A DNA stretch of 64,000 nt from Aquimarina muelleri DSM 19832 (lineage in GTDB: Bacteria > Bacteroidota > Bacteroidia > Flavobacteriales > Flavobacteriaceae): positions 1 through 64,000 of the forward strand of contig NZ_AUML01000003.1 of assembly GCF_000430665.1 (NCBI RefSeq), read 5' to 3'. A model generated the notes under the pieces. The model did no database searches. It was not told the DNA's origin and was given only the letters and a program-made list of their open reading frames with translations. The translations under genes and the position numbers were made by a program. Below are positions 9,388 to 18,408 of this stretch, piece after piece. Each line of letters opens with the position of its first letter. Position 1 is the first letter of the stretch.

Positions 9388-9855
9388 ATGAGTACTAAAG
9401 CAACTACACAGAACGATCAAATTATTGTTAAAAACGTGTTTACCAGCTTCCTAGAAGAAAATGGACACAGAAAGACACCCGAAAGATACGCTATACTTCA
9501 AGAAATCTATGAAAGTGATGAACATTTTGATATAGAATCTTTGTATATCAAAATGAAAAATAAAAACTATCGGGTAAGTCGTGCTACACTATATAACACT
9601 ATAGAATTATTGCTAGATTGTAAATTAGTGAGAAAACACCAATTTGGTCAAAATCAAGCTCAGTACGAAAAATCTTATTTTGATAGACAGCATGATCACC
9701 TAATCCTAACAGATACAGGCGATGTATTAGAATTCTGCGATCCTAGAATTCAATCTATAAAGAAAACAATCGAAGAAATTTTTGATGTAGATATTACAAA
9801 TCATTCTTTGTATTTCTATGGAACTAAAAAGAAATCAACTAATCAAGACAACTAA
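9388..9855 (+). CDS. Fur-family transcriptional regulator lacking the structural zinc cysteines
   Basis: Metal- or peroxide-responsive repressor of the Fur superfamily, 155 residues. The N-terminal winged helix is clear ([16 protein letters not shown], then [19 protein letters not shown]) and is followed by the dimer domain with RQHDHLI metal ligands and EFCDPRI. The CxxC pairs that hold structural zinc in most Fur proteins are absent: the position usually occupied by C-x-x-C before EFCDPR reads [13 protein letters not shown]. Several Bacteroidota Fur paralogues look like this. It ends 3 bp before purA, so the two are likely co-transcribed. The metal it senses cannot be decided. Confidence 0.9.
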   Translation: MSTKATTQNDQIIVKNVFTSFLEENGHRKTPERYAILQEIYESDEHFDIESLYIKMKNKNYRVSRATLYNTIELLLDCKLVRKHQFGQNQAQYEKSYFDRQHDHLILTDTGDVLEFCDPRIQSIKKTIEEIFDVDITNHSLYFYGTKKKSTNQDN

Positions 9856-9858
9856 CTA

Positions 9859-11130
9859 ATGGCAGTAAATTTATTACTTGGTCTTCAATGGGGAGACGAA
9901 GGTAAAGGAAAAATTGTAGATGTTCTCACAAAAGATTATAATATAATAGCACGATTTCAAGGAGGTCCCAATGCTGGGCACACGCTTGAGTTTGATGGAA
10001 TAAAACATGTATTACACACTATTCCTAGCGGTATTTTTCATGATAAAGCAATTAATTTGGTTGGAAATGGCGTAGTAATAGATCCTGTTATTTTCAAAAA
10101 AGAACTAGATAACCTAGATAGGTTTAATTTAGATTATAAGTCTAAATTATTAATTTCCAGAAAGGCTCATCTAATACTTCCAACACATAGAATATTAGAT
10201 GCAGCTTCTGAAGCCTCTAAAGGAAAAGCTAAAATCGGATCTACTCTAAAAGGAATTGGCCCTACTTACATGGACAAAACAGGTAGAAACGGTATTCGAG
10301 TAGGAGATTTAGAACTTAACGACTGGAAAGACCGTTATCGTTCTTTAGCTAATAAACATGAAGCTATGATTGACTTTTATGACGCTTCAATCGAATATAA
10401 CCTAGAAGAGTTAGAAAATGAATTTTTTGAAGCTGTAAAAACATTAAAGACATTAACTTTTATTGATAGTGAAGAATATTTACATCAAGCACAAAAAGAA
10501 GGTAAAACAATTTTAGCAGAAGGAGCGCAAGGATCTTTATTAGATATAGACTTTGGAACCTACCCTTTCGTAACTTCCTCAAACACAACTGCAGCAGGAG
10601 CCTGTACTGGCTTGGGTATCGCTCCAAACAAGATCAAAGATGTTTTTGGTATATTTAAAGCATACACTACGCGAGTTGGCAGTGGACCTTTTCCTACTGA
10701 ATTATTTGATGAAGATGGGGAAACAATGGGGCGTATAGGCAATGAATTTGGAGCAACAACAGGAAGAGCAAGAAGGTGTGGCTGGTTAGATTTAGTAGCC
10801 CTTAAATATGCTGTACAAATAAATGGAGTTACACAATTAATAATGATGAAAGGGGATGTCCTAAGTGGATTTAATACCCTAAAAGTATGTACCGCATATA
10901 AATATCAAGGAAAAACAATCACCCACCTACCCTACAATATAGAACCTGAAAATATAACACCTATCTATACTGAAATAAAAGGATGGGCAGAAGACCTCAC
11001 TGGTATGACAGAAGCTTCTCAATTACCTAAAGAACTAAACGACTATATTTCATTTTTAGAAAAAGAGCTAGAAACACCAATTACAATTGTTTCTGTAGGA
11101 CCAGATAGAAAACAAACAATACATCGGTAA
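9859..11130 (+). CDS. purA: Adenylosuccinate synthetase
   Basis: Converts IMP plus aspartate to adenylosuccinate with GTP, the first committed step to AMP. The 423 residues contain the N-terminal GTP loop WGDEGKGK, NAGHT, the IMP-binding region GTTGRARRCGWLDL at about 297-310 and the C-terminal SVGPDRKQTI. Length is standard. It starts 3 bp after the fur-type gene and is followed by a perfect bidirectional terminator. The Fur-purA pairing is recurrent in flavobacteria as far as I recall. Confidence 0.97.
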   Translation: MAVNLLLGLQWGDEGKGKIVDVLTKDYNIIARFQGGPNAGHTLEFDGIKHVLHTIPSGIFHDKAINLVGNGVVIDPVIFKKELDNLDRFNLDYKSKLLISRKAHLILPTHRILDAASEASKGKAKIGSTLKGIGPTYMDKTGRNGIRVGDLELNDWKDRYRSLANKHEAMIDFYDASIEYNLEELENEFFEAVKTLKTLTFIDSEEYLHQAQKEGKTILAEGAQGSLLDIDFGTYPFVTSSNTTAAGACTGLGIAPNKIKDVFGIFKAYTTRVGSGPFPTELFDEDGETMGRIGNEFGATTGRARRCGWLDLVALKYAVQINGVTQLIMMKGDVLSGFNTLKVCTAYKYQGKTITHLPYNIEPENITPIYTEIKGWAEDLTGMTEASQLPKELNDYISFLEKELETPITIVSVGPDRKQTIHR

Positions 11131-11144
11131 AAAAAGATTAATAT

Positions 11145-11180
11145 AAAAATGAGGTATTGAAAATTCAATACCTCATTTTT
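11145..11180 (+). terminator. Bidirectional terminator after purA
   Basis: A perfect 17-bp inverted repeat (11145-11161 and 11164-11180) that reads AAAAATGAGG on the left and CCTCATTTTT on the right. U-runs form on both strands. Confidence 0.85.
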
Positions 11181-11983
11181 ATATTAATTACTAAATGTTG
11201 AGGATAACGCTCAAAAGATTGATTTGAAGCTCCGTTATTTAGGATTATATTATTGATCATGTATTCACTGCTAATCCTGTATTTTTGTTTCTTATAGCCA
11301 ACGTTACTCTTCTAAAACCCTCTACCCCATTTTGTATGCATTGATTAGAAAAAAAACTGTAAAACTATACCTATAATTTTCACTATTTAAAGCTGTTCCT
11401 GTAGGATGCTTTAAAACTCTATTTGTTGCATTAGGTAAGTTTGTAGAATTAAACTATCCCATTACAGAAAACCTATCCATTGGATTAAAAATCAATTATA
11501 TTGCAAAAATAGTTTTGTTCTCATAAATATAATACATGCTAGTAACATCATTTAAATTTACCGTAATAAAATGTTCTTTTTTCGCCTCAGTATCAGAATA
11601 AAAATAAACCGTAGCCCTGCTATGCTTAATACCAGATCGAGTCTGGCATAAGCTTTTCTTCTTCACTGAAATAAAAAAATCTTAATTTTCTTTTCTAGTA
11701 AATTCAAATTATAAATGGTATAATGTTTTTTGAGTTTCTATTTTATATTCAAAAAAATTCTTTAATTTATTACATAGTTACTTTCCTATATTAGGAAATT
11801 CGAAATCAAAAATTATTGATTTCTTACTCAAAAAAAGATATAGAATCATATACCAGTTTAAGGAAAGCTTTATCTAATTAATTAACTAAACCAACTACCT
11901 TAGAACAAATCTATAAGACATTAAATCATCGCGAAAAAAATTTAAGAATTAAACTCTCTCTATAATAGATAAAACAGTTAAAG
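11181..11983. other. Decayed region with gene relics and a second MITE-like copy
   Basis: About 800 bp without an intact gene. On the plus strand near 11430-11500 a short stretch translates to FVELNYPITENLSIGLKI, which looks like beta-barrel outer-membrane protein strands, but it is flanked by stops. Around 11830-11960 another plus-strand stretch reads as fragments (IESYTSLRKALSN then TTLEQIYKTLNHREKNL) broken by stops and frame changes. Neither can be assigned. The MITE-like copy B lies between them. Confidence 0.45.
11554..11720. mobile_element. MITE-like element, copy B (inverted relative to copy A, one end decayed)
   Basis: Read on the minus strand this segment matches the interior of 4373-4552 with only a handful of differences over about 150 bp, including the GATACTGAGGCG and CATAGCAGGGCTACGG blocks. 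The end at 11699-11720 keeps the inverted repeat (AAATTATAAATGGTA) in full. The other end, around 11540-11554, keeps only TAAATTT and then diverges. It therefore looks like an older or truncated copy. No coding capacity. Confidence 0.65.
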
Positions 11984-13132
11984 TTATAAAGATGTTGTAG
12001 CCTCTTTACTAGGTTTCAATTCTAATATGCGTTCTAACTTTTGAACACCTCTTAATTCATAATGATTAGGGAATGAATCTATTTGCTTAAAACTGTAAAT
12101 ATCATCATCTCCTTTACCTCCTCTTCGATTACTTGCAAAATACCCCGTTCTACTTTTTTCATCAATAATAAAAGTAAAATCATCTTTTGAGCTATTAATT
12201 GGTTTTCCTAAGTTGTATACCTCAAAAAAATCATCCTGATACGGCATGACCATAAAAACATCCAACCCACCAAGCCCTTTATGCCCATCACTTGCAAAAA
12301 ACAGTTTCCCTTGATCACTAACATATGGAAAAGTTTCCCTACCAGAAGTATTTATTTGACTTCCCAAATTTCTAGGCTCTCCAAAACTTCCATCTCTGTT
12401 TATCTCTACAACATATAAATCCGACTTACCAATACTACCTGGCATATCGCTAGCAAAATATAAAAATTTTCCGTCTGGAGACAAAGCAGGGTGTGCTATT
12501 GAATACTCATCACTATTAAAAGGCAATTCTTCTATATCATCCCATTTTCCATTTATATAACTTGCCTTATATATTTTTAACAAAACAACACCATTAATAC
12601 TGGTTATAGATTTATTTTTAGAATAATTATTTCGAGTAAAATAAACTGTTTCCCCATCTTTACTGAAAGTCGCCGAAGATTCATGGAATTTAGTATTTAT
12701 ATTTCCTTTTAACCTTAAAACATCATTTTTATTAGAAATATTGGCAATAGAAATAGAATACAAATCTAAGAAAGGTTGATTATTAGATTCATCAACTATG
12801 TTTAAAAAATTATTAGTATTTCGGGAAGAAGCAAACACCAACTCTCCATTAAAAAAACTAGGAGCATAATCAGAATATTTAGAGTTAATCGACAGTTTAT
12901 TCACAACAAACTTATCCACTAATTGCTTTGCTCTTTTATCAATACTTCTTTGTTCTTCTAAATTCTTAACTGATTTGAGCGTTTTTTTTTCTTTATCAAA
13001 CTCCCATATTACATCTATAAAACCACCATCTTTAAAATTCTCATTTGTTCTTTTAAACTGTTTTCCTTGAGAAAATACAGTACCCCAAAAAAACAAAAAA
13101 AATAGAGCCCCATAGTTTTGATTTAAAACCAT
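11984..13132 (-). CDS. PD40 (WD40-like) beta-propeller exported protein, probably missing its OmpA part
   Basis: Secreted or periplasmic protein of 382 residues with an N-terminal hydrophobic signal and several PD40/TolB-like propeller motifs: DYAPSFFNGELVFAS (about 66), SATFSKDGETVYFTRN (about 153), HPALSPDGKFLYFASD (about 211), FPYVSDQGKLFFASDG (about 267) and GYFASNRRGGKGDDDIYSF near the end. In Bacteroidota such propellers usually continue through a carboxypeptidase-like linker into an OmpA peptidoglycan-binding domain (over 600 residues in total), often beside a PorP/SprF protein. Here the protein ends soon after DDDIYSF with an unrelated tail, next to decayed DNA, which suggests a truncated gene. 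Function unknown. Confidence 0.75.
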   Translation of the reverse strand: MVLNQNYGALFFLFFWGTVFSQGKQFKRTNENFKDGGFIDVIWEFDKEKKTLKSVKNLEEQRSIDKRAKQLVDKFVVNKLSINSKYSDYAPSFFNGELVFASSRNTNNFLNIVDESNNQPFLDLYSISIANISNKNDVLRLKGNINTKFHESSATFSKDGETVYFTRNNYSKNKSITSINGVVLLKIYKASYINGKWDDIEELPFNSDEYSIAHPALSPDGKFLYFASDMPGSIGKSDLYVVEINRDGSFGEPRNLGSQINTSGRETFPYVSDQGKLFFASDGHKGLGGLDVFMVMPYQDDFFEVYNLGKPINSSKDDFTFIIDEKSRTGYFASNRRGGKGDDDIYSFKQIDSFPNHYELRGVQKLERILELKPSKEATTSL

Positions 13133-13524
13133 CTATTCTTTTTTATCCTGTTTTACCACAAAACCACCTCTTATTAAAAAAACAGAGGCTATACTATCCC
13201 CATAGCGTACATTGTAGTTCTTTATTATTTTCGCGATGCAATTTACTGATACTTAAGTAGATCAAATGTTAAATAATTTCCAATTTTTCAATTAGTTTTC
13301 AACTAATGGATTTCTCTAATTTACCTGAACATCTTAACTCTTTTTTATTGTTTTATTATAGTTATTAACAAAAAAGCAAGCTTGTTTTTTGTTAATTACA
13401 TGATTAAATGTAACATAAAGAAACACTCTTGGTTATTAAATAAAAATAACAAAGTTTTATTTTATCTCACTAGCTACAATCATTAGATACAATTTTCGTT
13501 ATTTTGCATACAAATTTAAAACAC
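13133..13524. other. Divergent intergenic region with a 31-bp palindrome
   Basis: Separates the PD40 gene (minus) from the OstA-like gene (plus), so it must hold both promoters. The only clear structure is the near-perfect palindrome at 13365-13395 centred on AAGCTT. A convincing TAnnTTTG box was not found; TTATTTTGC at 13499-13507 is one base short of consensus for the OstA-like gene. Confidence 0.5.
13365..13395. repeat. Near-perfect palindrome upstream of the OstA-like gene
   Basis: Arms TTAACAAAAAAGCAAG (13365-13380) and CTTGTTTTTTGTTAA (13381-13395) pair over 15 bp with one extra G. There is no real loop, so it could be a protein-binding dyad or, as RNA, a hairpin with a tight loop. Confidence 0.6.
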
Positions 13525-15366
13525 TTGAAAAACAAATTCTTCTATATAACACTTACTATTTTGTTTTCTGCGGTAGCTTTTTCGCAAGAAGGTAAACAAA
13601 TAAAAGTTCAGTCTGATCGAACAATAAAAGATCAAAACAGATTTCCTGGAGCTACCATTTTAGCAAAGGTAGACAAACAAGTATACATGCAACATGAAGG
13701 TATCGAAATATGGTGTGATCAAGCGGTTCACTATGGGGAAGATAAATTTGTTAAAGCTTTAGGTAATGTAATTATAAAGCAAGGAGACACCCTTACTATG
13801 ACTAGTAAATATGCCGAATATAATGGCAATACACAATTCGCCTATGCTAGAGACAATGTATTTATGGAAACTCCTTCAAATACATTAAGTACCGACACCT
13901 TATTCTTCGATCGGCTTAAACAACAAGCCTATTATCGTAGTGGTGGAACGGTAAAAGATTCGTCAAACATCTTGACTAGTATGATTGGTCGTTATTTTAT
14001 GGATAGAAAACAATATTCATTTAATACAAAAGTAAAAATTGTAAATCCCGAGAACACCATAGACTCAGACCGATTAGACTATTACACAGATGATGGTCAT
14101 GCTTACCTCTACGGCCCTTCTACAGTAAAAGGAAAAGAAAGCACACTGTATTGTGAACGTGGTTTTTATGATACTAAAGTCAAAACAGGGTATGCTATAA
14201 AAAATGCAAGAATAGATTATGATAAACGTACCGTTTTTGGAGACAGCATCTTTTACAATAGTGCTGCTCGCTTCGCTTCTGCCACCAACAACATAAGAGT
14301 TTTGGATACTGCAAACAACTCTGTAATCACAGGGCATTATGCCGAGGTTTTCAAAGAAAAAGACTCTGTTTTTATCACTAAAAGGGCTCTTGCTGCTACT
14401 TTACAAGAAAAAGATTCCATTTTTATCCATAGTGACACCCTTATGGTAACAGGAAAACCAGAACGTAGGATAATGAATGGCTTTTATGATGTAAGGATTT
14501 ATAAGAGCAACATGAGTGGTAAAAGTGATTCTATAAATGTAGATCAAACTACAGGATACACTAAAATGATTGGCCGCCCTATTATCTGGACACAAAGAAA
14601 TCAAATGACCGGAGACACGATTAAGATTATCTCTGATACTAAAACAGACAAATTAGATTCTCTTATTGTATATCAAAATGCTTTTCTTGCTCAAGAAGAC
14701 ACTTTAAAAGCTGGATTTAACCAAGTTAAAGGACAGTCTCTCTATGGCTTATTTAAAGATAATGAAATCTACCAAGTAGATATAGATAAAAATACCGAAA
14801 CTATATTTTTTCAAAGAGAAAGTGAAGGAGAATTAAAGCTTATTGGAATTAACAAAGTCCTTTCTAGTTCTATTAGATTACTACTTAATAATCGAGAAAT
14901 AGAAGAAGTCTATTATTATCAAAATGTAGATGGCACATTATATCGTGAAATAGATTTGCCTGAAAACGCAAGAGAACTTTCTGGTTTTAATTGGCGAGGA
15001 GATGAACGTATAAATAGCAAATCCGATCTTTTTAGAGGAGAATCCCCTCCTAAACTCACTAAAATCAAAGGAATACCTTTACCCAAAGTTGAAGCTGACT
15101 TTTTTGATAAAGAAACAGTAAAACGCATAGAGGAAAACAAATCTGAAGGTTCCAGATTATTAGAACAAGAGCTAAAAGATGCAGAATTAAAAGAGACTAA
15201 TGAACAGTTAAATTCTAAACCTACTGTAAAAGAAAACAATAAAGATTCATCAACAGAACTAAATCCTAATCCTTCTTCTAAAAAGAAAGATAACAAACCA
15301 GATAGCTCTTTTCAAAAGACGAAAGAAAAATCTAAAGACAATCATGGCTCAGACCAAGAGTATTAA
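13525..15366 (+). CDS. OstA-like (LptA/LptD N-terminal-like) periplasmic protein
   Basis: Predicted exported protein of 613 residues from the TTG at 13525 (LKNKFFYITLTILFSAVAFSQ signal peptide; another TTG at 13504 is possible). It carries the repetitive beta-jellyroll of the OstA family: KALGNVIIKQGDTLTMTSKYAEYNG, TDTLFFDR, DYYTDDGHAYLYG and similar repeats through residue 450, the fold used by LptA/LptC/LptD to ferry lipopolysaccharide. The last 100 residues are charged, Lys/Glu/Ser-rich and likely disordered. It is followed 61 bp later by the aminotransferase. A role in LPS transport is inferred from family only. Confidence 0.85.
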   Translation: MKNKFFYITLTILFSAVAFSQEGKQIKVQSDRTIKDQNRFPGATILAKVDKQVYMQHEGIEIWCDQAVHYGEDKFVKALGNVIIKQGDTLTMTSKYAEYNGNTQFAYARDNVFMETPSNTLSTDTLFFDRLKQQAYYRSGGTVKDSSNILTSMIGRYFMDRKQYSFNTKVKIVNPENTIDSDRLDYYTDDGHAYLYGPSTVKGKESTLYCERGFYDTKVKTGYAIKNARIDYDKRTVFGDSIFYNSAARFASATNNIRVLDTANNSVITGHYAEVFKEKDSVFITKRALAATLQEKDSIFIHSDTLMVTGKPERRIMNGFYDVRIYKSNMSGKSDSINVDQTTGYTKMIGRPIIWTQRNQMTGDTIKIISDTKTDKLDSLIVYQNAFLAQEDTLKAGFNQVKGQSLYGLFKDNEIYQVDIDKNTETIFFQRESEGELKLIGINKVLSSSIRLLLNNREIEEVYYYQNVDGTLYREIDLPENARELSGFNWRGDERINSKSDLFRGESPPKLTKIKGIPLPKVEADFFDKETVKRIEENKSEGSRLLEQELKDAELKETNEQLNSKPTVKENNKDSSTELNPNPSSKKKDNKPDSSFQKTKEKSKDNHGSDQEY

Positions 15367-15427
15367 ATCGTATTTTTACTTAATCGTAAGGAAATAATTT
15401 ATTATTTATATCATAAATAAATTAAGT

Positions 15428-16618
15428 TTGAAACAGGATTTTTTCAAATATCAGGCGCAAACCACTCCTCACCCATTAGCAATGGAAATTTCTCATGCTA
15501 ATGGCAGTTATATCTATACCACCGATGGTAAAAAGCATCTAGATTTTGTTGCGGGGGTATCTGCTTGCAGTTTAGGACACAGGCATCCTAGAGTAGTACA
15601 AGCAATTAAAGGACAATTAGACAAGTATTTACATGTAATGGTATATGGAGAGTACATACAAAGTCCTGCAGTAGAGCTTTCTAAGCTTTTAGCATCTCAT
15701 CTTCCAGATCCTTTAGAAAAGACATATTTAACCAATTCTGGAACAGAAGCTATAGAGGGATCTTTAAAATTAGCAAGAAGAGTTACAGGTCGCAGTCAAA
15801 TCATTTCTGCAAAATTAGCATACCATGGTAATACCATGGGGTCTATGAGTGTGATGGGTTATGAAGAACGTAAACAAGCATTCCGGCCTTTAATACCCGA
15901 TATAACTTTTATTACTTTTAATGAGGATGAAGATATTAAATATATCACCAATAAAACTGCTGGTGTTATTTTAGAAACAATACAAGGAGGAGCTGGCTTT
16001 ATTGAACCTAAAAAAGAATATTTAAAAAAAGTAAAGAAAAGATGTGAAGAAGTCGGAGCCCTTTTAATACTTGATGAAATACAACCAGGTTTTGGCAGAA
16101 CAGGCAAATTATTTGGTTTTCAGAATTACGATATTATTCCAGATATTATTGCAATGGGTAAAGGAATGGGTGGAGGCCTTCCTATTGGTGCCTTTACAGC
16201 ATCTTCTGCCATAATGGACAAACTTCAAGATAACCCAAAACTAGGTCACATAACCACCTTTGGAGGAAACCCAGTAATTGCAGCTGCCGCTTTGGCAACA
16301 TTACAAGAACTTACAGAAAGTGACTTAATGGCAGCTACACTAGAAAAAGAAAAACTATTTAGATCTTTATTAATTCACCCTTTGATTAAAGAAATAAGAG
16401 GCTTAGGCTTAATGCTTGCTTTTATAACACCTTCTGCAGAGATCACAAATCAAATTATTTTAAAATGTAAAAATAAAGGATTGATTCTTTTCTGGTTGCT
16501 TTTTGAACCTCTTGCAGTACGTATAACTCCTCCTCTCACTATATCAAAAAAAGAAATAGAAGAAGGTTGTCAAATTATTCTTGAGGTTTTAAACGAAATT
16601 CTAAACATCAAAAAATAG
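15428..16618 (+). CDS. Class III aminotransferase (acetylornithine/ornithine aminotransferase-like)
   Basis: PLP-dependent fold-type I transaminase, 396 residues, starting at a TTG. Motifs: DGKKHLDFVAGVSACSLGHRHPRV near 35, NSGTEAIEGSLKLARR near 105, LILDEIQPGFGRTG near 213 and MGKGMGGGLPIGAF near 241 with the PLP-binding lysine. C-terminal ITPPLTISKKEIEEG is typical. It resembles ArgD/RocD-type enzymes, but no arginine genes are near, so the substrate is open. In flavobacteria it commonly follows the OstA-like gene. Confidence 0.92.
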   Translation: MKQDFFKYQAQTTPHPLAMEISHANGSYIYTTDGKKHLDFVAGVSACSLGHRHPRVVQAIKGQLDKYLHVMVYGEYIQSPAVELSKLLASHLPDPLEKTYLTNSGTEAIEGSLKLARRVTGRSQIISAKLAYHGNTMGSMSVMGYEERKQAFRPLIPDITFITFNEDEDIKYITNKTAGVILETIQGGAGFIEPKKEYLKKVKKRCEEVGALLILDEIQPGFGRTGKLFGFQNYDIIPDIIAMGKGMGGGLPIGAFTASSAIMDKLQDNPKLGHITTFGGNPVIAAAALATLQELTESDLMAATLEKEKLFRSLLIHPLIKEIRGLGLMLAFITPSAEITNQIILKCKNKGLILFWLLFEPLAVRITPPLTISKKEIEEGCQIILEVLNEILNIKK

Positions 16619-16931
16619 ATCAAAACAATAAAGTTTGGTTTAAAAGACGTATATTTAATACATTATCTTTTCTATTCTTAATTGTACTCTGGGCTTTTTT
16701 AAAATTAAACTTTAAACCATTACTAAATATAATGGTACATATTTTGTTAATTAGTTTGTTAAAAACAATTGATTTTTGAAGTTTAACTATTCAATTTCAT
16801 TTGTAATTTTAAAACTGAGGAAATCAATAATGCAGAATATAAATTAAGTCATTAAATACTCATATTTGTTGGAAAAACAAAAAGATTGTTTATAGTACTT
16901 TTAATTTATTAAGCATCTTTAATCAACGTGT
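16619..16931. other. Intergenic region before the TPR gene
   Basis: 313 bp of AT-rich sequence. No open frame, repeat or terminator of note. TACTTTTA near 16895 is close to a -7 box, about 30 bp before the start codon, but no matching -33 box was found. Confidence 0.4.
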
Positions 16932-18323
16932 ATGAAATTTAACCACGAAGAAGAAGACAACAATATCTCTATTACTCGATATGAGTCTATGCTGAGATCT
17001 AATGATCTTAAGTTTTTTGATTCAGATGAGTTTGAATCTATTATTCATCACTATCTGGAAAATGGAAAAATTGCTAAAGCAAAAAAAGCAATTTCTCTTG
17101 GTCTTTCCCAACACCCATCTTCTGTAAATCTTAAACTTCTACAAGTCGAAGTCCTTGTTTTTGAAAACCGTTTAGAAAAAGCAAATAATCTTTTATCACA
17201 ATTGTATGCTTTAGAACCAGAAAATGAAGAAATATATATTCAAAAAGCTAATATTCTTTCCAAACAAAATAATCATATAAAGGCAATAGAGCTATTAAAT
17301 ATGGCTCTTGGTTACACAGATGATTCAGCAGATGTTTATTCTCTTATAGGAATGGAGTACCTCTTTATGGATGATTTTGAAAATGCAAAGACCAATTTCA
17401 TGAAATGCCTTGAAGCTGATGATCAGGATTACTCTGCTTTATATAATATAATATATTGTTTTGATTTTCTAGAGCAGCATGAAGAAGCCATAGAATACTT
17501 AAATATGTTTTTAAATAAAAATCCATATTGCGAAGTCGCTTGGCATCAAGTTGGAAAACAATATTTTGACTTAAAAGAATACGAAAAAGCACTAGCAGCG
17601 TTTGATTTTGCTATCATAAGTGATGACTATTTTATTGGTGCATATCTAGAAAAAGGTAAGGTATTAGAAAAGCTAAAAAAGTATAATGAGGCTATCGAAA
17701 ACTATAGAATAACCTTAGAGTTAGATGACCCTACTTCTTTTGCTTTATTAAGAATAGGAAAATGTCATGAAAAACTAGGTAATGATGAGTTAGCAATTCA
17801 ACATTTTTCTAAAACAGTCCATGAAGACCCTTTATTAGACAAAGGATGGATAGCGATTACTGATTTTTATTTACGAAAACGTGACTATCAAAAAGCTCTT
17901 TATTATACCAATAAAGCTATAAATATAGATAGTGAAAATGTTTTATACTGGAAACGGTATGCCAAAATAAATAATCATCTTTCTTTTTTTGAAGAAGCAG
18001 AAAGAGGATACCGAAAAGCATTAGAGTTAGGTAATTATGAAATAGAAACTTGGTTAAATCGTTCTGATACACTTAGACACCTAGGAGAATCAGATACCTC
18101 CATTCAAAATTTACATCAAGCTGTAGAATTTTATCCGGATAATGCAGAAGTGCATTTTAGACTTGCTGGTTTATACTATGAAATACAAGATTATGAAAAA
18201 GGAGAATATCATATTAGAAAAGCTTTAGATCTTGATTATGAATATCATATTATTCTAGAAGAGCTTTTTGATAAAATCTTTAATCTAACCCTTGTTAAAA
18301 ATATTATTTCTGAATACAAATAA
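16932..18323 (+). CDS. Tetratricopeptide repeat protein
   Basis: 463-residue soluble protein made almost entirely of TPR helices; no signal peptide or membrane segment. Repeats with the W/L-G-A-Y-A-P pattern are visible from about 70 to 440, for example DVYSLIGMEYLFMDDFENAK, AWHQVGKQYFDLKEYEKAL, AYLEKGKVLEKLKKYNEAI and ALLRIGKCHEKLGNDELAI. TPR arrays are protein-binding scaffolds; the partner is unknown. It lies 86 bp upstream of the tandem DUF368 genes. Confidence 0.93.
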   Translation: MKFNHEEEDNNISITRYESMLRSNDLKFFDSDEFESIIHHYLENGKIAKAKKAISLGLSQHPSSVNLKLLQVEVLVFENRLEKANNLLSQLYALEPENEEIYIQKANILSKQNNHIKAIELLNMALGYTDDSADVYSLIGMEYLFMDDFENAKTNFMKCLEADDQDYSALYNIIYCFDFLEQHEEAIEYLNMFLNKNPYCEVAWHQVGKQYFDLKEYEKALAAFDFAIISDDYFIGAYLEKGKVLEKLKKYNEAIENYRITLELDDPTSFALLRIGKCHEKLGNDELAIQHFSKTVHEDPLLDKGWIAITDFYLRKRDYQKALYYTNKAINIDSENVLYWKRYAKINNHLSFFEEAERGYRKALELGNYEIETWLNRSDTLRHLGESDTSIQNLHQAVEFYPDNAEVHFRLAGLYYEIQDYEKGEYHIRKALDLDYEYHIILEELFDKIFNLTLVKNIISEYK

Positions 18324-18370
18324 TTCTAGAAAAGACTTTTTTTTTCTAATAGAATAGATGCAAAAATCCA

Positions 18371-18378
18371 TACATTTG
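18371..18378 (+). promoter_or_regulatory. -7 promoter box of the DUF368-aroE unit
   Basis: TACATTTG matches TAnnTTTG exactly, 30 bp before the ATG at 18409. No TTG at the expected -33 distance. Confidence 0.45.
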
Positions 18379-18408
18379 TTTTGAACAAAAACATCTAAAT
18401 CAATACGG

